From Paraspadella gotoi (lineage: Eukaryota > Chaetognatha), in the NCBI GenBank assembly GCA_051294375.1, contig CM119269.1, positions 15,938,455-16,002,454 on the forward strand: 64,000 nucleotides of DNA. The letters are read 5' to 3'. This document shows, piece by piece, positions 21,373 through 33,380 of the stretch (positions are counted from its first letter, which is position 1; every line of letters begins with the position of its first letter). The notes beneath the pieces are model-generated. The model worked only from the letters and a program-made list of their open reading frames with translations, was not told the origin of the DNA and searched no databases. A program made the translations under genes and the position numbers.

Positions 21373-22376
21373 GAGAGAGAGGAGGAGAGATGAGAGAGAG
21401 AGAGAGAAATGTTTTGTTGATTTTGATATAATGTCGGCTAATAATAGTTTGTTATTCGCGAAGAATAATTAATGCAGGGAGATTTTAAAGAAGTTTTGAA
21501 ACTGGCTCTCTTGCCCAAGAGCTCTGAGCTCCGCCGTTCAGTTCGCCCACTAATTCTGCCCAGTTGCCCACTGCCCTTTCCAGAGAATTCGGAGATTGAC
21601 GGGGGCACTGACCCACAAAGGTCTAAAAATAGCCCATGGCTTCCCCCCTATCCGAATCCAGGATTCTTTCACAAAATCAGTGATTCACTTGAGGGACTAA
21701 ATAACTTGACTAACTAATCAGCGATGGATGAGACTTTGATACTCGATTGACAAAATGACAACGATGAACTGACAATGACAAACTAACCCTTGCCGACTGA
21801 CATTGGTCGTCTACGAATGGCAGTCAATGAATGAGAAGGAGCCACATCATAAGCGAGACTTGTGACTACCGAGAATGTACGTACAGTACTACGTATTTTT
21901 AGACCCAAATTTACAAAATGTTTAGTTTGTTTATATGCAGTTTTAATTTTTTTTGTTAAAAACCAATCAGCTTCGCCTACTTCGTCTACTCTTTAGAAAT
22001 AATACAAAAATTTATAGAGAAATATATAAAAATGATAAAAATAATAAAAAAAGGGGGAAAAAGCAGCAGCTGCCTTTTTCCTCTTCGCCGTGATATGAGA
22101 GATGCGAGAGAGTGAGAGAGAAGAGAGAGAGAGAAGAGGACGATGACGAGGAGAGACGACGAGAGACGACTAGAAGAGAGAAAGAGAGAGGCGAGAGAGA
22201 GAGAGAGAGAGAGAGAGACTGACTTCATGTCAAGATAGGCAAAGGTCAGAGGGCGCTCCCTCTCAGTCCTTTTTAGGGTTATAATCATGATCTTGCTTGA
22301 ATTTCTGATTTCTTTTCCTTCCTCCTCTTCTCTTCTTTCTCGATGCCCCCTCTTGCTTATTTGATTCCTCTCTCTG

Positions 22377-22415
<39 letters not shown>

Positions 22416-22440
22416 ACTCTCACTCGTCCTTTAGATCAGA
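20658..22440. other. Repeat-rich non-coding stretch
   Basis: (CAA)n/(CGA)n at 20900-21010, (GA)n at 21300-21370, interrupted (GA)n at 22090-22220 and (CT)n at 22376-22411. An open frame from about 21070 to a possible donor at 21234 (GCCAAG|GTAAAC) and one at 21472-21717 have no recognisable motif. A MEF2-like CTAAAAATAG lies near 21624. No gene called. Confidence 0.4.
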
Positions 22441-23362
22441 TTAAATTGTGAAAGGTTCAAAAAATATCAAACGAAACTGATAAATTTACTTAATATTTAA
22501 CATTATATTATTTATATTATTAATATTTAACATACTTCTCTTTGTCAGTCCCCTTCACTCTCTTCTTCTCGCCCTCTCTTCTCCCCCATCGTTTCCATTT
22601 TTTATTTACCGTTCTTGCCTTTTGTTCACTTTCACCTTGGGTGACCCCGAAAAGGAGAAGGAGAGAGAATTAATATGCGGAGGAAGAAGCAATTAGAAGC
22701 CGATTCTTCGCCCCGAGCTTTTTATGGTCGTGAAAAAAAAATGTCAACTCACTTTTCTTACTTTGTTAAAAGTCTCCGAATGTTCATTCTCCGCAAATTG
22801 ACTTTAAAATTTTTAATAATTAATAAAATTGAACGGATCTGTTGTGAACTGTGAACTTAAACTAGTACAATTTAATGTCATCGTCGAAACGCATTATAGA
22901 TCAATATTCTTGATTGATCTAGATTCTATTGAAAAGAAACAATAAAATACCCGCTTTTTAATATAATATTAATCTATTCTTATTTTATAATATCATAATG
23001 CACTGTAAGGACAGCAATAACGCATAAAAAATGTTGAAATTGCGTTCATAAAAGCGACCTCGATTTATTGTGTTGAAATCCCGCAGAAATTGATCGTACA
23101 GATCACATTTCTTTACATGTAAGAGGATCTCACCAAATCTATCGCTCTGATTGAATCGATCGACTGCACCTGAAAACGACAGAGGCGGATGCAATCACGG
23201 GAGGTGAAGAGGCGCAAAGTCGACAGGAGGCGAGAGGTGGGAGGCGAGAGGCGAGGGCGGGAATTTATTAATTCCATTTGCATATTTGAGAGGAAGCGGA
23301 TTTGAAGAAAAAATCGGGCCGGGACAAGAAGAAATTGAGAAGAGGATTGAGATGAAGAACGA

Positions 23363-23417
<55 letters not shown>

Positions 23418-23583
23418 GAGAGATGAGAGAGGAGAGAAGAACTAGAAGATTTAAATTTGTGTGACGACTTTTTCGAATTGTTTTTTCGCTCGAAACAAAA
23501 ATCAAAAGGCGAAGAGAAGCGAGCGACGTTGACGGCGAGAAAGAGAGAAAGAAAGAAAAGGAAAGATAAGAGGAGAGAGAGAG

Positions 23584-23625
<42 letters not shown>

Positions 23626-23690
23626 AGAGAGGTGTGTGAACGAAGGAATTCATTAGTCGATGAAATTGATGAACGACGAATTAGATTCAG
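22441..23690. other. Non-coding stretch with two (GA)n blocks and an octamer
   Basis: (GA)n at about 23358-23428 and 23570-23632. ATTTGCAT (reverse octamer) at 23276-23283 in a G+C-rich purine island. No exon recognised. Confidence 0.4.
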
Positions 23691-24363
23691 TGAATATTTT
23701 AATTTTCCTTTTTCATTTTCAACCAAAGGAAAAGTCCGAAGAAACAAAGTTTGCGTCTTGAGTTTGAGTCATGAGTTTTCAGTTTCCCATTTTTAATTTT
23801 CAGTTCAGTTATCTCAGTCTTCAGTCTTCGATCTTCAGTCTTCAGTCTTCAGTCTTCAGTCTTCAGTTTTCAGTTTTCAGTTTTTCACTTTTCAGTTTTC
23901 AGTCTTCAGTGTTCAGTGTTCAGTCTTCAGTCTTTAGTTTTCAGTTTTTCAGTTGTCAGTTGTTCAGGGTAAAATTTTAATACTCTTTTTTAGTTTTAGT
24001 CTTTCAAATGTTACTCATCAATTTATAGTTGTTTTTTTTAAGTTCTGAGCTTCACGCTTTTAATACTTCATTTGGACACATCTTTCATCTCACTTGATTT
24101 CCCACTCCATGAACACTTTTCACTCTTTTATTCACATACGGCGCCCTTAGATCCTAAACGCCCACAAAGCAGCCTTTGACCCCGCCGCCCCGCCCGCCCG
24201 ACCGTTCGCCACCCTGACACCTCGATCCCAACGACCACCCCACCCCCTCCTCGCGACTCTCCGCCATCTCTCTCCTAAACAACCTCCACAGCGGCAGAGG
24301 CTATTTTTGCATTCTCCTTCTCTTTGTTTCGAATCCTTATCTCTTTTAACCGCCTATTCAGAG

Positions 24364-24410
<47 letters not shown>

Positions 24411-24413
24411 CTC

Positions 24414-24462
<49 letters not shown>

Positions 24463-24545
24463 ACGATATGGAGGGCCACAGAAATCGACAAAAAGAGTTA
24501 ATCAATGAAAATATCTACAATTCAAATGGCAAAGTCATCGTCGTC
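23691..24545 (+). repeat. Segmental duplication D1, left copy
   Basis: Same order as 24690-25537: a 7-bp CAGTCTT/CAGTTTT satellite (23800-23960), an A+T-rich part, a C-rich ACGACCACCCC part, (CT)n, then AAATCGACAAAAAGAGTTAA. Copies differ mostly by one-base insertions and deletions. Confidence 0.85.
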
Positions 24546-24664
24546 ACGTCGCATCGTCGTCGTCTATCGTCGCATTCGTGTCGTTGCGTCTCGTCGGCGC
24601 CACGTGCCATCGCGTTACAGGGTCGACCAACGATCGTCCTCTCGTTGTGTGGTGTGGTGTGTGT

Positions 24665-24689
24665 NNNNNNNNNNNNNNNNNNNNNNNNN
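24665..24689. other. Assembly gap (25 N) between the D1 copies
   Basis: Twenty-five N directly before the right D1 copy. Confidence 0.95.
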
Positions 24690-25361
24690 AGTGATATTTA
24701 ATTTTCCTTTTTCATTTTAACCAAAGGAAAAGTCCGAAGAAACAAAGTTTGCGCGTCTCTTGAGTTTGAGTCATGAGTTTTCAGTTTCCCATTTTTAATT
24801 TTCAGTTCAGTTTTCAGTCTTCAGTCTTCGTCTTCAGTTCTCGAGTCTTCAGTCTTCAGTCTTCAGTTTTCAGTTTTCAGTTTTCACTTTTCAGTTTTCA
24901 GGTCTTCAGTGTTCACGGTGTTCAGTCTCAGTCTTTAGTTTTCAGTTTTTCAGTTGTCAGTTTCAGGTAAAATTTTTAATACCTTTTTTAGTTTTTACGT
25001 TTTCAAATATACTCATCATTTATATTGTTTTTTTTAAGTTCTGAGCTTCACGCTTTTAATACTCAGTTTGGACACATCTTCATCTCACTTGATTTCCCAC
25101 TCCATGAACACCTTTTTTCACTCTTTATTCACATACGGCGCCTTAGATCCTAAAGCCACCACAAAGCAGCCTTTGACCCCGCCCGCCCGCCCGCCCGACC
25201 GTCGCCACCCCTGACCCTCCGATCCCAACGACCACCCCACCCCTCCGCGACTCTCCGCCATCGTCTCCTAAACAAACCTCCACACGGCGCAGAGGCTTAT
25301 TTTGCGATCTCCCTTCTCTTTTGTTCGAATCCTTATCTTTTAACGCCTATCAGGAGTCCTC

Positions 25362-25436
<75 letters not shown>

Positions 25437-25537
25437 GCTCCTCTCTCTCTCTCTTTACATATGAGAGGCCACAGAAATCGACAAAAAGAGTTAATCAATG
25501 AAATATCTACAATTCAAATGGCAAAAGTCATCGTCGT
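24690..25537 (+). repeat. Segmental duplication D1, right copy
   Basis: Direct repeat of 23691-24545 with scattered single-base indels throughout, including in non-repetitive parts. This looks like haplotypic or consensus-error duplication. Confidence 0.85.
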
Positions 25538-26329
25538 GTCGTCATCGTCGTCATCGTCGTCGTCGTCGTCGTCGCATCGTCGCCATCGTCGTCGTTACAG
25601 TCAACCAACTGTTCAGATCGGAAGACATCTCGTCTTTTATTGCATCCAATCGACGACAATAGGTCTAGACTTCGGTCGGAAGAACCTCAAACTTTGATGA
25701 CACTGACAGAAAAGACAGCGAATGACAGTTTTTGAAAATACTTAGCTGCTCTTATTTTAAAATTTGAGGGAGAGAGATCGGAGCTGCTACACTTCCAACA
25801 GACCATAATGAATCATTTAGAACTCTACCTCTCTCAAAAAAAAATTAGGCCCATCTCGAATTGTCAAAATAGACTTTTTTGTCTCATGCACTTTATCTCA
25901 ATTATAATTCATCAGAATTTTTCATGCGAAGACGTTGAAACACTTTCTATCGCACTTTCCCTCTCTCTTTCTCTTCTCTCTCTTTTCTCTTTCTCTCTCT
26001 CTCTCTCTCTTCTTCTCTCTCTCTCTCTCTCCTCTCTCTCTCCTCCTCTCTCTCTCGTCCTCTCACTCTCTTCTCTCTTCTCTCTTACTGCTCTTCCGCT
26101 TTCTAACCCCCGTCATCTTTGTGCACTACATTCGCCCCCGATAATGATGACGCCTGACGACGACGACGACGACGATGCTGATGATGATGACGATGCTGAT
26201 GATGATGATGATGCTGATGACCCTCCGCGGGTCCCATGACCGATGATATCGCGATGTCGGGCAAAAGTCGCATTCGAGTTACATTGAGGCGAATACACGA
26301 TTCGTCGTTTGTTCAATGGGGTGAGGGAA

Positions 26330-26391
<62 letters not shown>

Positions 26392-26500
26392 GGCGCCCGA
26401 ATATATATTGTGAAAAAAATAGCATCTTTAGTAAGGCGTAGAGCTTTTATAATTATATGTGGGTTTATGAGAGCTGGAGTCGAATCTACGTAGTGACTTT
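25538..26500. other. Non-coding stretch with CT, GAT/GAC and GTC arrays
   Basis: (GTC)n near 25545-25600, interrupted (CT)n at 25960-26090, (GAT/GAC)n at 26155-26220 and about 21 GTC units at 26329-26391. No exon recognised. Confidence 0.5.
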
Positions 26501-27435
26501 TATAAGTCTATACGACCGGTTTGGCTTTGAAGCTTGGACATTGCGACCAAGAGATTATTAGAAAAATTAATAATGTTAATAATGATCTTATTTTTTCGTT
26601 TATTCATATAATGTACTAAATATCATCATCTTTGTTTATATGTACAAAAACAAAAGCAAAGAGTTAGTAATTCTGTTCGTATTACTGCACACTAGTGCAT
26701 ATTATTGCACAACGATGGTGTTATAAAAGATTAAGCGTTTTTTCAGTGATCGCTCTTTCCCTATTTTTTGCTCTGCCCTTTTCCCAAATACCCTTAACTT
26801 TCAAATGTTCTTCTCCTTTTCCCTTATTAACGATTTAACGTCCCCTTCTTTTCCCTTCTCCTTTTTCCTTTTTTATTCCCTCGTTTTCCCTCCTTAACCC
26901 TTTTCCCTTCTCCTTTCTCCTTTTTTTTTCCCCTCGGGGTTTTTGACTTTTGATCGAAAATTGCGGGGCATCGACTTCGTCCCCCGAGAGGAGGACTATT
27001 TTCCGCTTCGGCGATCGGCCGCCCCGAAAAAAAAAACCGCCGAATGATTGCCCACCAAGCAAGCAGCGAGCAAGCCTTCGTCGTTGAACGAGATTGCCTA
27101 CCCGTCCGAATGAAAGACTGGATTTTTAAATCCATTTCACAAATTTAAAAAGAAAATGGCTAAATTGAAACTTGCTTGCTTGGTTTATGGATTGTAGATT
27201 TTTGTGATGATGAGCAGACATTTAAATTGAAATTATTTCTTGACGAATACAGGTTAATCTCCACATTATACATTTTTCCAACAACAACAGCAACAGCGAA
27301 TAAAAACAACAATCAACATAAACATTAACAACAACTGCATACATCCGCCTCTTTAATCAAAGGCGGAGAGGTAATCGTCCGTCGCCCGATTTTGATCTAC
27401 ATCATCGAATCGACGTTCGATCCCTAATCCCTTCG
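26500..27435. other. Intergenic, nothing identified
   Basis: Pyrimidine-rich 26750-26935, otherwise mixed. Short antisense frames around 26830-27135 end in Lys/Gly-rich low complexity. No gene supported. Confidence 0.4.
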
Positions 27436-27525
27436 GCCTCTCATTGGCTCGTTATTTCGTGTTCGTCGTTTCTATTGGTAGAAATTGGACGCCGTCGATG
27501 ATTGGGCGATCGTTGATTGGTCGAG
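27436..27525. promoter_or_regulatory. Cluster of five ATTGG (reverse CCAAT) boxes
   Basis: ATTGG at 27443, 27474, 27484, 27501 and 27516, spaced 10-31 bp. Such density is far above chance for a 5-mer and resembles NF-Y-bound promoters. No adjacent gene was recognised, so the target is unknown. Confidence 0.35.
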
Positions 27526-27843
27526 CAGAAGTAACTCCCACCCCCCACGTCCTCGGGCGCAGCGGCGACATCTTGACAAATGAGTCGAGAGAGAGAGAGA
27601 GCGGACGTCGAAAACCGTGAATGCGTCGAGGGGGGGGGGATTTGTTGTTGTTATTGTTGTTGTTGTGAATCAATGACGACGACGAGTTATTGTAGATTAT
27701 CGTGAATTATTGTAAGTTATGAGAAGAGAGTAGAAAATGGACTAAAAGTGAGAAAGATCTTTTGGTCCACATTATGCAATATTTGGAGAGGGAGAGCAGA
27801 GAGGAGAGAGAGAGAAAGAGAGAGAAGACGAGAGAGAGAGTAG

Positions 27844-27875
<32 letters not shown>

Positions 27876-27984
27876 GAGAAGAGAGAGATGAGAGAGCAAA
27901 CTGCAAGGGTCTCAGTTTTTAAGTCCTTCTCCGCTTCCGCTGGTCAAACATGATAATGGAGAGAGAAAGAGAACGAGAGAGAAT

Positions 27985-28039
<55 letters not shown>

Positions 28040-28414
28040 AAGATTATAGAGAATAAAGACGAAGATTAAGTCAACCTTCATTTTCTATTTCCTTCTTTTC
28101 TTTATTTTTTTTTTTGCTCTCTAACGACGGATCGAGTCACAGTCTCACAGACTCACACATCACAGACTCTCACATATTCTCGAAAAAAGTCACATTATCA
28201 TTACGCGTAACGACGAGGGCCGATTTGGATGGAGGAAGGTACGGAGAGAAGGGACTGAAGACGATTTCCGGGCGGGCGGGCGGGCGGGAGGCGAGCGGAA
28301 GGCGAGACGCTTATCTCCTAAGACTCGAGGACCTCTCTCGGTCGTAACCTCGTGAAACAAATAAAACTCGAAAAAGAAAATTAGAGGAGATAAGTTTTTT
28401 AAGTGCCAACTCTG

Positions 28415-28454
<40 letters not shown>

Positions 28455-28602
28455 NNNNNNNNNNNNNNNNNNNNNNNNNNCTCACTCTTCTCTCTCATCT
28501 CTCTCTCTCTCTTCTCTCCTCTCTCTCTATTCTTACTTTCTTGGGGAGTAAAAAAAAATATTAGGAGAAGTTGTCCGATAAACTATTTCATTTTAGAGTT
28601 CA

Positions 28603-28644
<42 letters not shown>

Positions 28645-28899
28645 GGGAGAGTAAAAAAATTAGGGAAGTGTCGTAAACTTTCTTTTTAGAGTTTCAACTT
28701 CTTTATTGTTTTATCTTCATTATCTTAATCCTAATATATCTACCGGAAAATAAGAAATAGGAGGAAGAAATTAGTAGTATATATAGTCTATATTTTGAGC
28801 TCAGCGCATCCCTCGCTTTTTAGACCTTATTTTTATTTTATCTTTGCCTTTACCTTTCGTCTTTTTTTCCACGTTCTCTCCCTCTCTCTCTCTCTCTCT

Positions 28900-28932
<33 letters not shown>

Positions 28933-29090
28933 CACCCCCACCAAATTCCTTCACTCCCTTTTCCCTTCACCCCCGAAATTCCATCCCTTCCCTTTCAACT
29001 CGATCCCCTAACTGCCTCACCCCCCTGTGAGTTTTTTTTCTCCCCGATGGCGGCTTCATTTATTCTAATCACTCTTGGCCGGGTTATGAG
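27526..29090. other. Microsatellite-rich non-coding stretch with a 26-N gap
   Basis: Interrupted (GA)n at 27785-27885 and 27960-28035, (CT)n at 28420-28454, gap at 28455-28480, more (CT)n at 28600-28640 and 28880-28935. No exon recognised. Confidence 0.5.
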
Positions 29091-29094
29091 CTCC

Positions 29095-29420
29095 ATGAAG
29101 GAAGAGCCGCTGCGACGAGGGAAGGGCTGATTAGGGAAGGAAGGGCCGGTTGGGTTAGGGAAGGGCTGATGAGGGAAGGAAGGGCCAGTTATTGGAGTTA
29201 GGCTGGGAGGATGTGGAAAAAAGGAAATTGGTGCCGGTTGGGTCTAGGGAGGGCTGATGATGGATAGGATTATTGTGGCCTGGTTGGATTAGGAACGTGG
29301 CTGTTAGGGAAGGAAGGTCAGGCTCAACGAGGAAAGGGCAGATTCGCGAGGAAAGGGCAAGTGACACGGAGTAAGGCTTTTTAAGAATAAAGGGCAAGTT
29401 AATCGAACACAAGGACTGAT
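29095..29420 (+). repeat. Degenerate minisatellite of GGGAAGGAAGGGC-type units
   Basis: Words such as AGGGAAGGAAGGGCC, GGTTGGGTTAGGGAAGGGC and TGATGAGGGAAGG recur with variable spacing. The order decays to the right. Confidence 0.6.
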
Positions 29421-29680
29421 TCTTTGAAACATTGACAGAGCAAAAAAGGGGAAGCTTTAAGGAAGAATAAGCGAACAGAGGTACATTTCAACAAGGAGCC
29501 TTTGAAAAATAAAAGTGCCCGTTGCTCAAAAGCCGAATCCAAAGAAGTAAGATCCGGTTCCAGGAGGTAAGGGCAGTGTGAGGGTGCGATTAGTGAAAAA
29601 GAAAAACTCACTCTTCATCGTGAAAGCGAATTGGGGAAAACGCGGAGGAATCTTTGGAGACGCTGGAGAAGGGTAGTTCC

Positions 29681-29721
29681 AGGGGGGGGAGAGGGTGGGG
29701 GGGGGTAGGGGGGTAGGGGGT
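29681..29721 (+). other. G-run cluster with quadruplex potential
   Basis: Five or more runs of four to nine G separated by A or TA within 41 bp on the plus strand. Confidence 0.7.
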
Positions 29722-29799
29722 GAATCGAGGTTTGATGATACGCGGGTTGGAGGGTAAACGGTTCGAGGAAGAATTTAAACGACGAAGGAGTTAGAATCG

Positions 29800-30060
29800 T
29801 TAATCGAGAAGGAAATGAGGAAAAGGAAGATATAATCGAGAAGGAAATGAGGAAAAGGAAAATATAATCAAGAAGGAAATGAGGAAAAGGAAAATATAAT
29901 CGAGAAGGAAATGAGGAAAAGGAAAATATAATCGAGAAGGAAATGAGGAAAAGGAAGATATAATCGAGAAGGAAATGAGGAAAAGGAAAATATATTCGAA
30001 AAGGAAATTAGGAAAAGGAAAATATAATCGAGAAGGAAATGAGGAAAAGGAAAATATAAA
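29800..30060 (+). repeat. 32-bp tandem repeat, about 8 copies
   Basis: Unit begins GAGAAGGAAATGAGGAAAAG and ends GAAAATATAATC, with few substitutions. A minisatellite in purine-rich DNA. Confidence 0.85.
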
Positions 30061-30932
30061 GAGGGAATTGGGTAGGAAAGAAAATTAGATGAGAGCAAAT
30101 GAATGTAACGAACTTGTTGACATAACAGTAGATTACAGTATATAATAGGCAACATAACTTAATTCTGTGTTCAGGAAAATCTAACGAAGTAGATAGTTTG
30201 GCCTTCACTAATATCTTTACTTAATGTGAGAAATTTTTCACCTCCGCCGCTTTTTATATTTGGAATAAAGCAGCCGAGTTACCCTTCCTACTTATTTTCC
30301 CCTTTTTTCCCAAATTTTACCCTTTTCACCTCTTCTCCCCATCTCTCCGTCAACCGTTTCACCGCTCTTGCCAATCACTCACGGGGTTACAACGTGACAC
30401 AACGAGGACACAATGGGACACAATGGCTTACAATGGGTTAGGATGAGACTCGGGTAATCGGCGCCTCTTTTTCGGTGAACCGTGACGTCCAATACGACTA
30501 CGGGTGAATCGGGAGAGAGGGAGGGAGGAGGGAGGGAGAGGGCGAGGGAGGGGGGGAGGAAGAGAGGGAGGAGGTGGAGGAAAGGTGGATGGACTGGGCG
30601 GAGAGGGATTAGGGAGAGAGGGAAAGAGGGAGGGAGTTGGAATTTTTAAAGAGGAAGTTAAAAAGGTAGTAAAGTGTATTATTTTTCATGAGGTTTTTTG
30701 ATAATTTATTATCATATCATTAATCACATTCTACACTTCGTCCTTACTTTTCTTTTCCTGATTTCTACTTCCTCCCCCTCCCTTTCCATCCTCCTATCTT
30801 CATTCTTCCTCCCATTCGTCTTCACTCGAACATCCAACCAAAAAAAAAAAACCGATCAGCTCCACGGACCAGCGAACACTAAATTGACGGTTCATACTGT
30901 GCAGTGATTACTGCCCATTTTTTCGTGGTGTT

Positions 30933-31003
<71 letters not shown>

Positions 31004-31542
31004 CCCTCTCCCGAAAAAAAACCAATCCTCCATGGTCGCCCCCCCTAATCACCGTTGAGCGCTCGCACGCTTCGTTGGATACTCATTGTATTTTTACATT
31101 TGGGAAAACGAGGGAAATCGTCGGCAATGGGATTGTGGTTTTTTTCTTGGGTTTGGGGAGAGGGAGAGAGGGAGAGAGAGACAGAGAGATAGAGAGACAG
31201 AGAGACAGAGAGAGAGAGGGTTTCCAACTTTGACAATTGGCCTTGTCGCGGAACGAAAATGGGTGACGAGACTCGAAAGGTTCTGCAGCGGGATTGCGGA
31301 ATACATGCAGCGAAAGATAACAGAAAAAAATACTTAGCCTACAATATCTAACAGTTATAATATTCAGTTTTTTAATTTGTTAACCCTCCATCAATTCGTC
31401 CCGCAACGAAAAATTGTTGCGATTTCTCTTCTCTCCATCTCTGTTTCTCTTACAGAGAGAAACCCAGTTTGTTGACAAAAACAAAGTAAACTTACAAACG
31501 AGACTCAACAAACAAAACATAATTCCGTTCGCCCTCTTCTGT
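30061..31542. other. Non-coding stretch with GA-rich and (CT)n tracts
   Basis: G+A-rich 30510-30660, (CT)n at 30938-30999, GA/GACA runs at 31158-31218. No convincing exon. Confidence 0.4.
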
Positions 31543-31746
31543 NNNNNNNNNNNNNNNNNNNNNNNNNNNNNNNNNNNNNNNNNNNNNNNNNNNNNNNNNN
31601 NNNNNNNNNNNNNNNNNNNNNNNNNNNNNNNNNNNNNNNNNNNNNNNNNNNNNNNNNNNNNNNNNNNNNNNNNNNNNNNNNNNNNNNNNNNNNNNNNNNN
31701 NNNNNNNNNNNNNNNNNNNNNNNNNNNNNNNNNNNNNNNNNNNNNN
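31543..31746. other. Assembly gap (204 N) followed by (CT)n
   Basis: Run of N; the right flank begins TCTCTCTCTC. Confidence 0.95.
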
Positions 31747-32468
31747 TCTCTCTCTCGATTACATCATAATAAAGAAGCGTCCCTACAAAAACAAGAGATG
31801 GGAAGAGAGAGAGAGAGAGAAACCAAACACCCAAACGACCTAATCCCTTCCATTCGGTGGTCAAAGATGAGGGCGGCGGCGGCGGCAGCAGCGGCAGCGA
31901 GCCGCGGCGAGCGTGATTGACGCCAGTGGGTCGCGGGGGTCGTTGCTAAGCGGCTCTTGTTTCGCCACCCCGTTGCCGAAGGGGGGTGACTGTGGCGAGG
32001 TTGGGGGCAGAGGGCGCTGGGGGTTAAACTGTGCGGGGGAAGGCGAAGAGACAGGGGTGGTTGAGGGGGTGAAGGAAGAATGAGAAATCTGGGGGGGGGG
32101 TCGATGAAGTTAAATATTGGGGTAAAGGTTTGAGTGGAAAATAATGAAGGACCCAGGTTGAATCGCTGAGAATGAAATGAGGGGAAATTCATGGCGGCTG
32201 ATTTAAAGCTAAATGCATCGTTGAGATTAGCAATGTCATAAATTATCAATTAATGACATCTTTTTTTGCGATTTTGGATGTGGTCAAGATCTATCGCGAG
32301 TGTCGAAAGTCAATTAGTTGATTGCAGTGATGTGATCGAAAGAGTTGAGAGGGTGAATGTGAATTCGTGAATCCAGTTTTTTTTTAATCTTCGTTGACGT
32401 CAGTGAGCAATTTCTCATTTATTCGAAATCAGACTAATCATAATCGGCATGATCAATTAATCACCATG

Positions 32469-32500
<32 letters not shown>

Positions 32501-33191
32501 CATCATCATCATCATCATCATCATAATCATCGGTTTCGTCGTCGTCGTCATCGATATCATCGTCGTCGTCGTCGTCGTCGTCGAAACTAACTCGTTCCAT
32601 CTAACGACCCTTTTAAATGTGAGAAAAATAATTAATAATTTTTTTTGGGCGACGAATAATAAAACTTAATGACATTAATTAGTTCGGAGAAAGAAAGTCT
32701 TTCAATATCGGAAGCGATGGAGTCTCGTCCGAACTTCGCCAACAGAATTACATCCGGAATCCGGATGCGGAATACAGAATTCATTTCAATTCGTTTGAAT
32801 TTATGTCAAGTTTTGTTTTGTTTTTCAATAAATAAACCAGGCAACGTTATAAAACTCGTTTCTAAATGATATTTGGATAAGTCATTTATTACGTTTTGAG
32901 ATCAGAAACGTTTTTTATGAGTTTATTTCAAATTATTAGAGTTTAGTTTTAAGGCTCATCTATCAACTCAAAATCGAGAAAAAAATTCAAAACTAATTCT
33001 TTTTTCGGCGAAGGAGTGTGACGAGTTGAGAGTTGGTGAATTGGCCAGCAGAACTCCATACCGGTCTTTTTTTTTTTAACTCTCCCTCGTTGGCCCATAG
33101 ATCAACATCTCGCTCTCTCTCTTTCTCTATCTCGAAATGAGTCCGGAATAAAAACTCCTCCTCGAGCGCCGCCTCCCCTTAAACCCCCCCC
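31747..33191. other. Non-coding stretch with (GGC)n and (ATC/GTC)n
   Basis: Short GGC/GCA array at 31870-31905 and (ATC)n/(GTC)n at 32461-32582. Between them is a G-rich island (31920-32100). A 67-codon open frame at 32669-32869 has no motif. No gene called. Confidence 0.4.
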
Positions 33192-33345
33192 NNNNNNNNN
33201 NNNNNNNNNNNNNNNNNNNNNNNNNNNNNNNNNNNNNNNNNNNNNNNNNNNNNNNNNNNNNNNNNNNNNNNNNNNNNNNNNNNNNNNNNNNNNNNNNNNN
33301 NNNNNNNNNNNNNNNNNNNNNNNNNNNNNNNNNNNNNNNNNNNNN
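33192..33345. other. Assembly gap (154 N) followed by (GA)n
   Basis: Run of N between a C9 run and GAGAGA. Confidence 0.95.

Positions 33346-33380
<35 letters not shown>

Noticed and set aside
29800-30060. Spaced 32-bp repeats considered as a CRISPR array
   Set aside because: Units are directly tandem with no unique spacers, and the host is eukaryotic.
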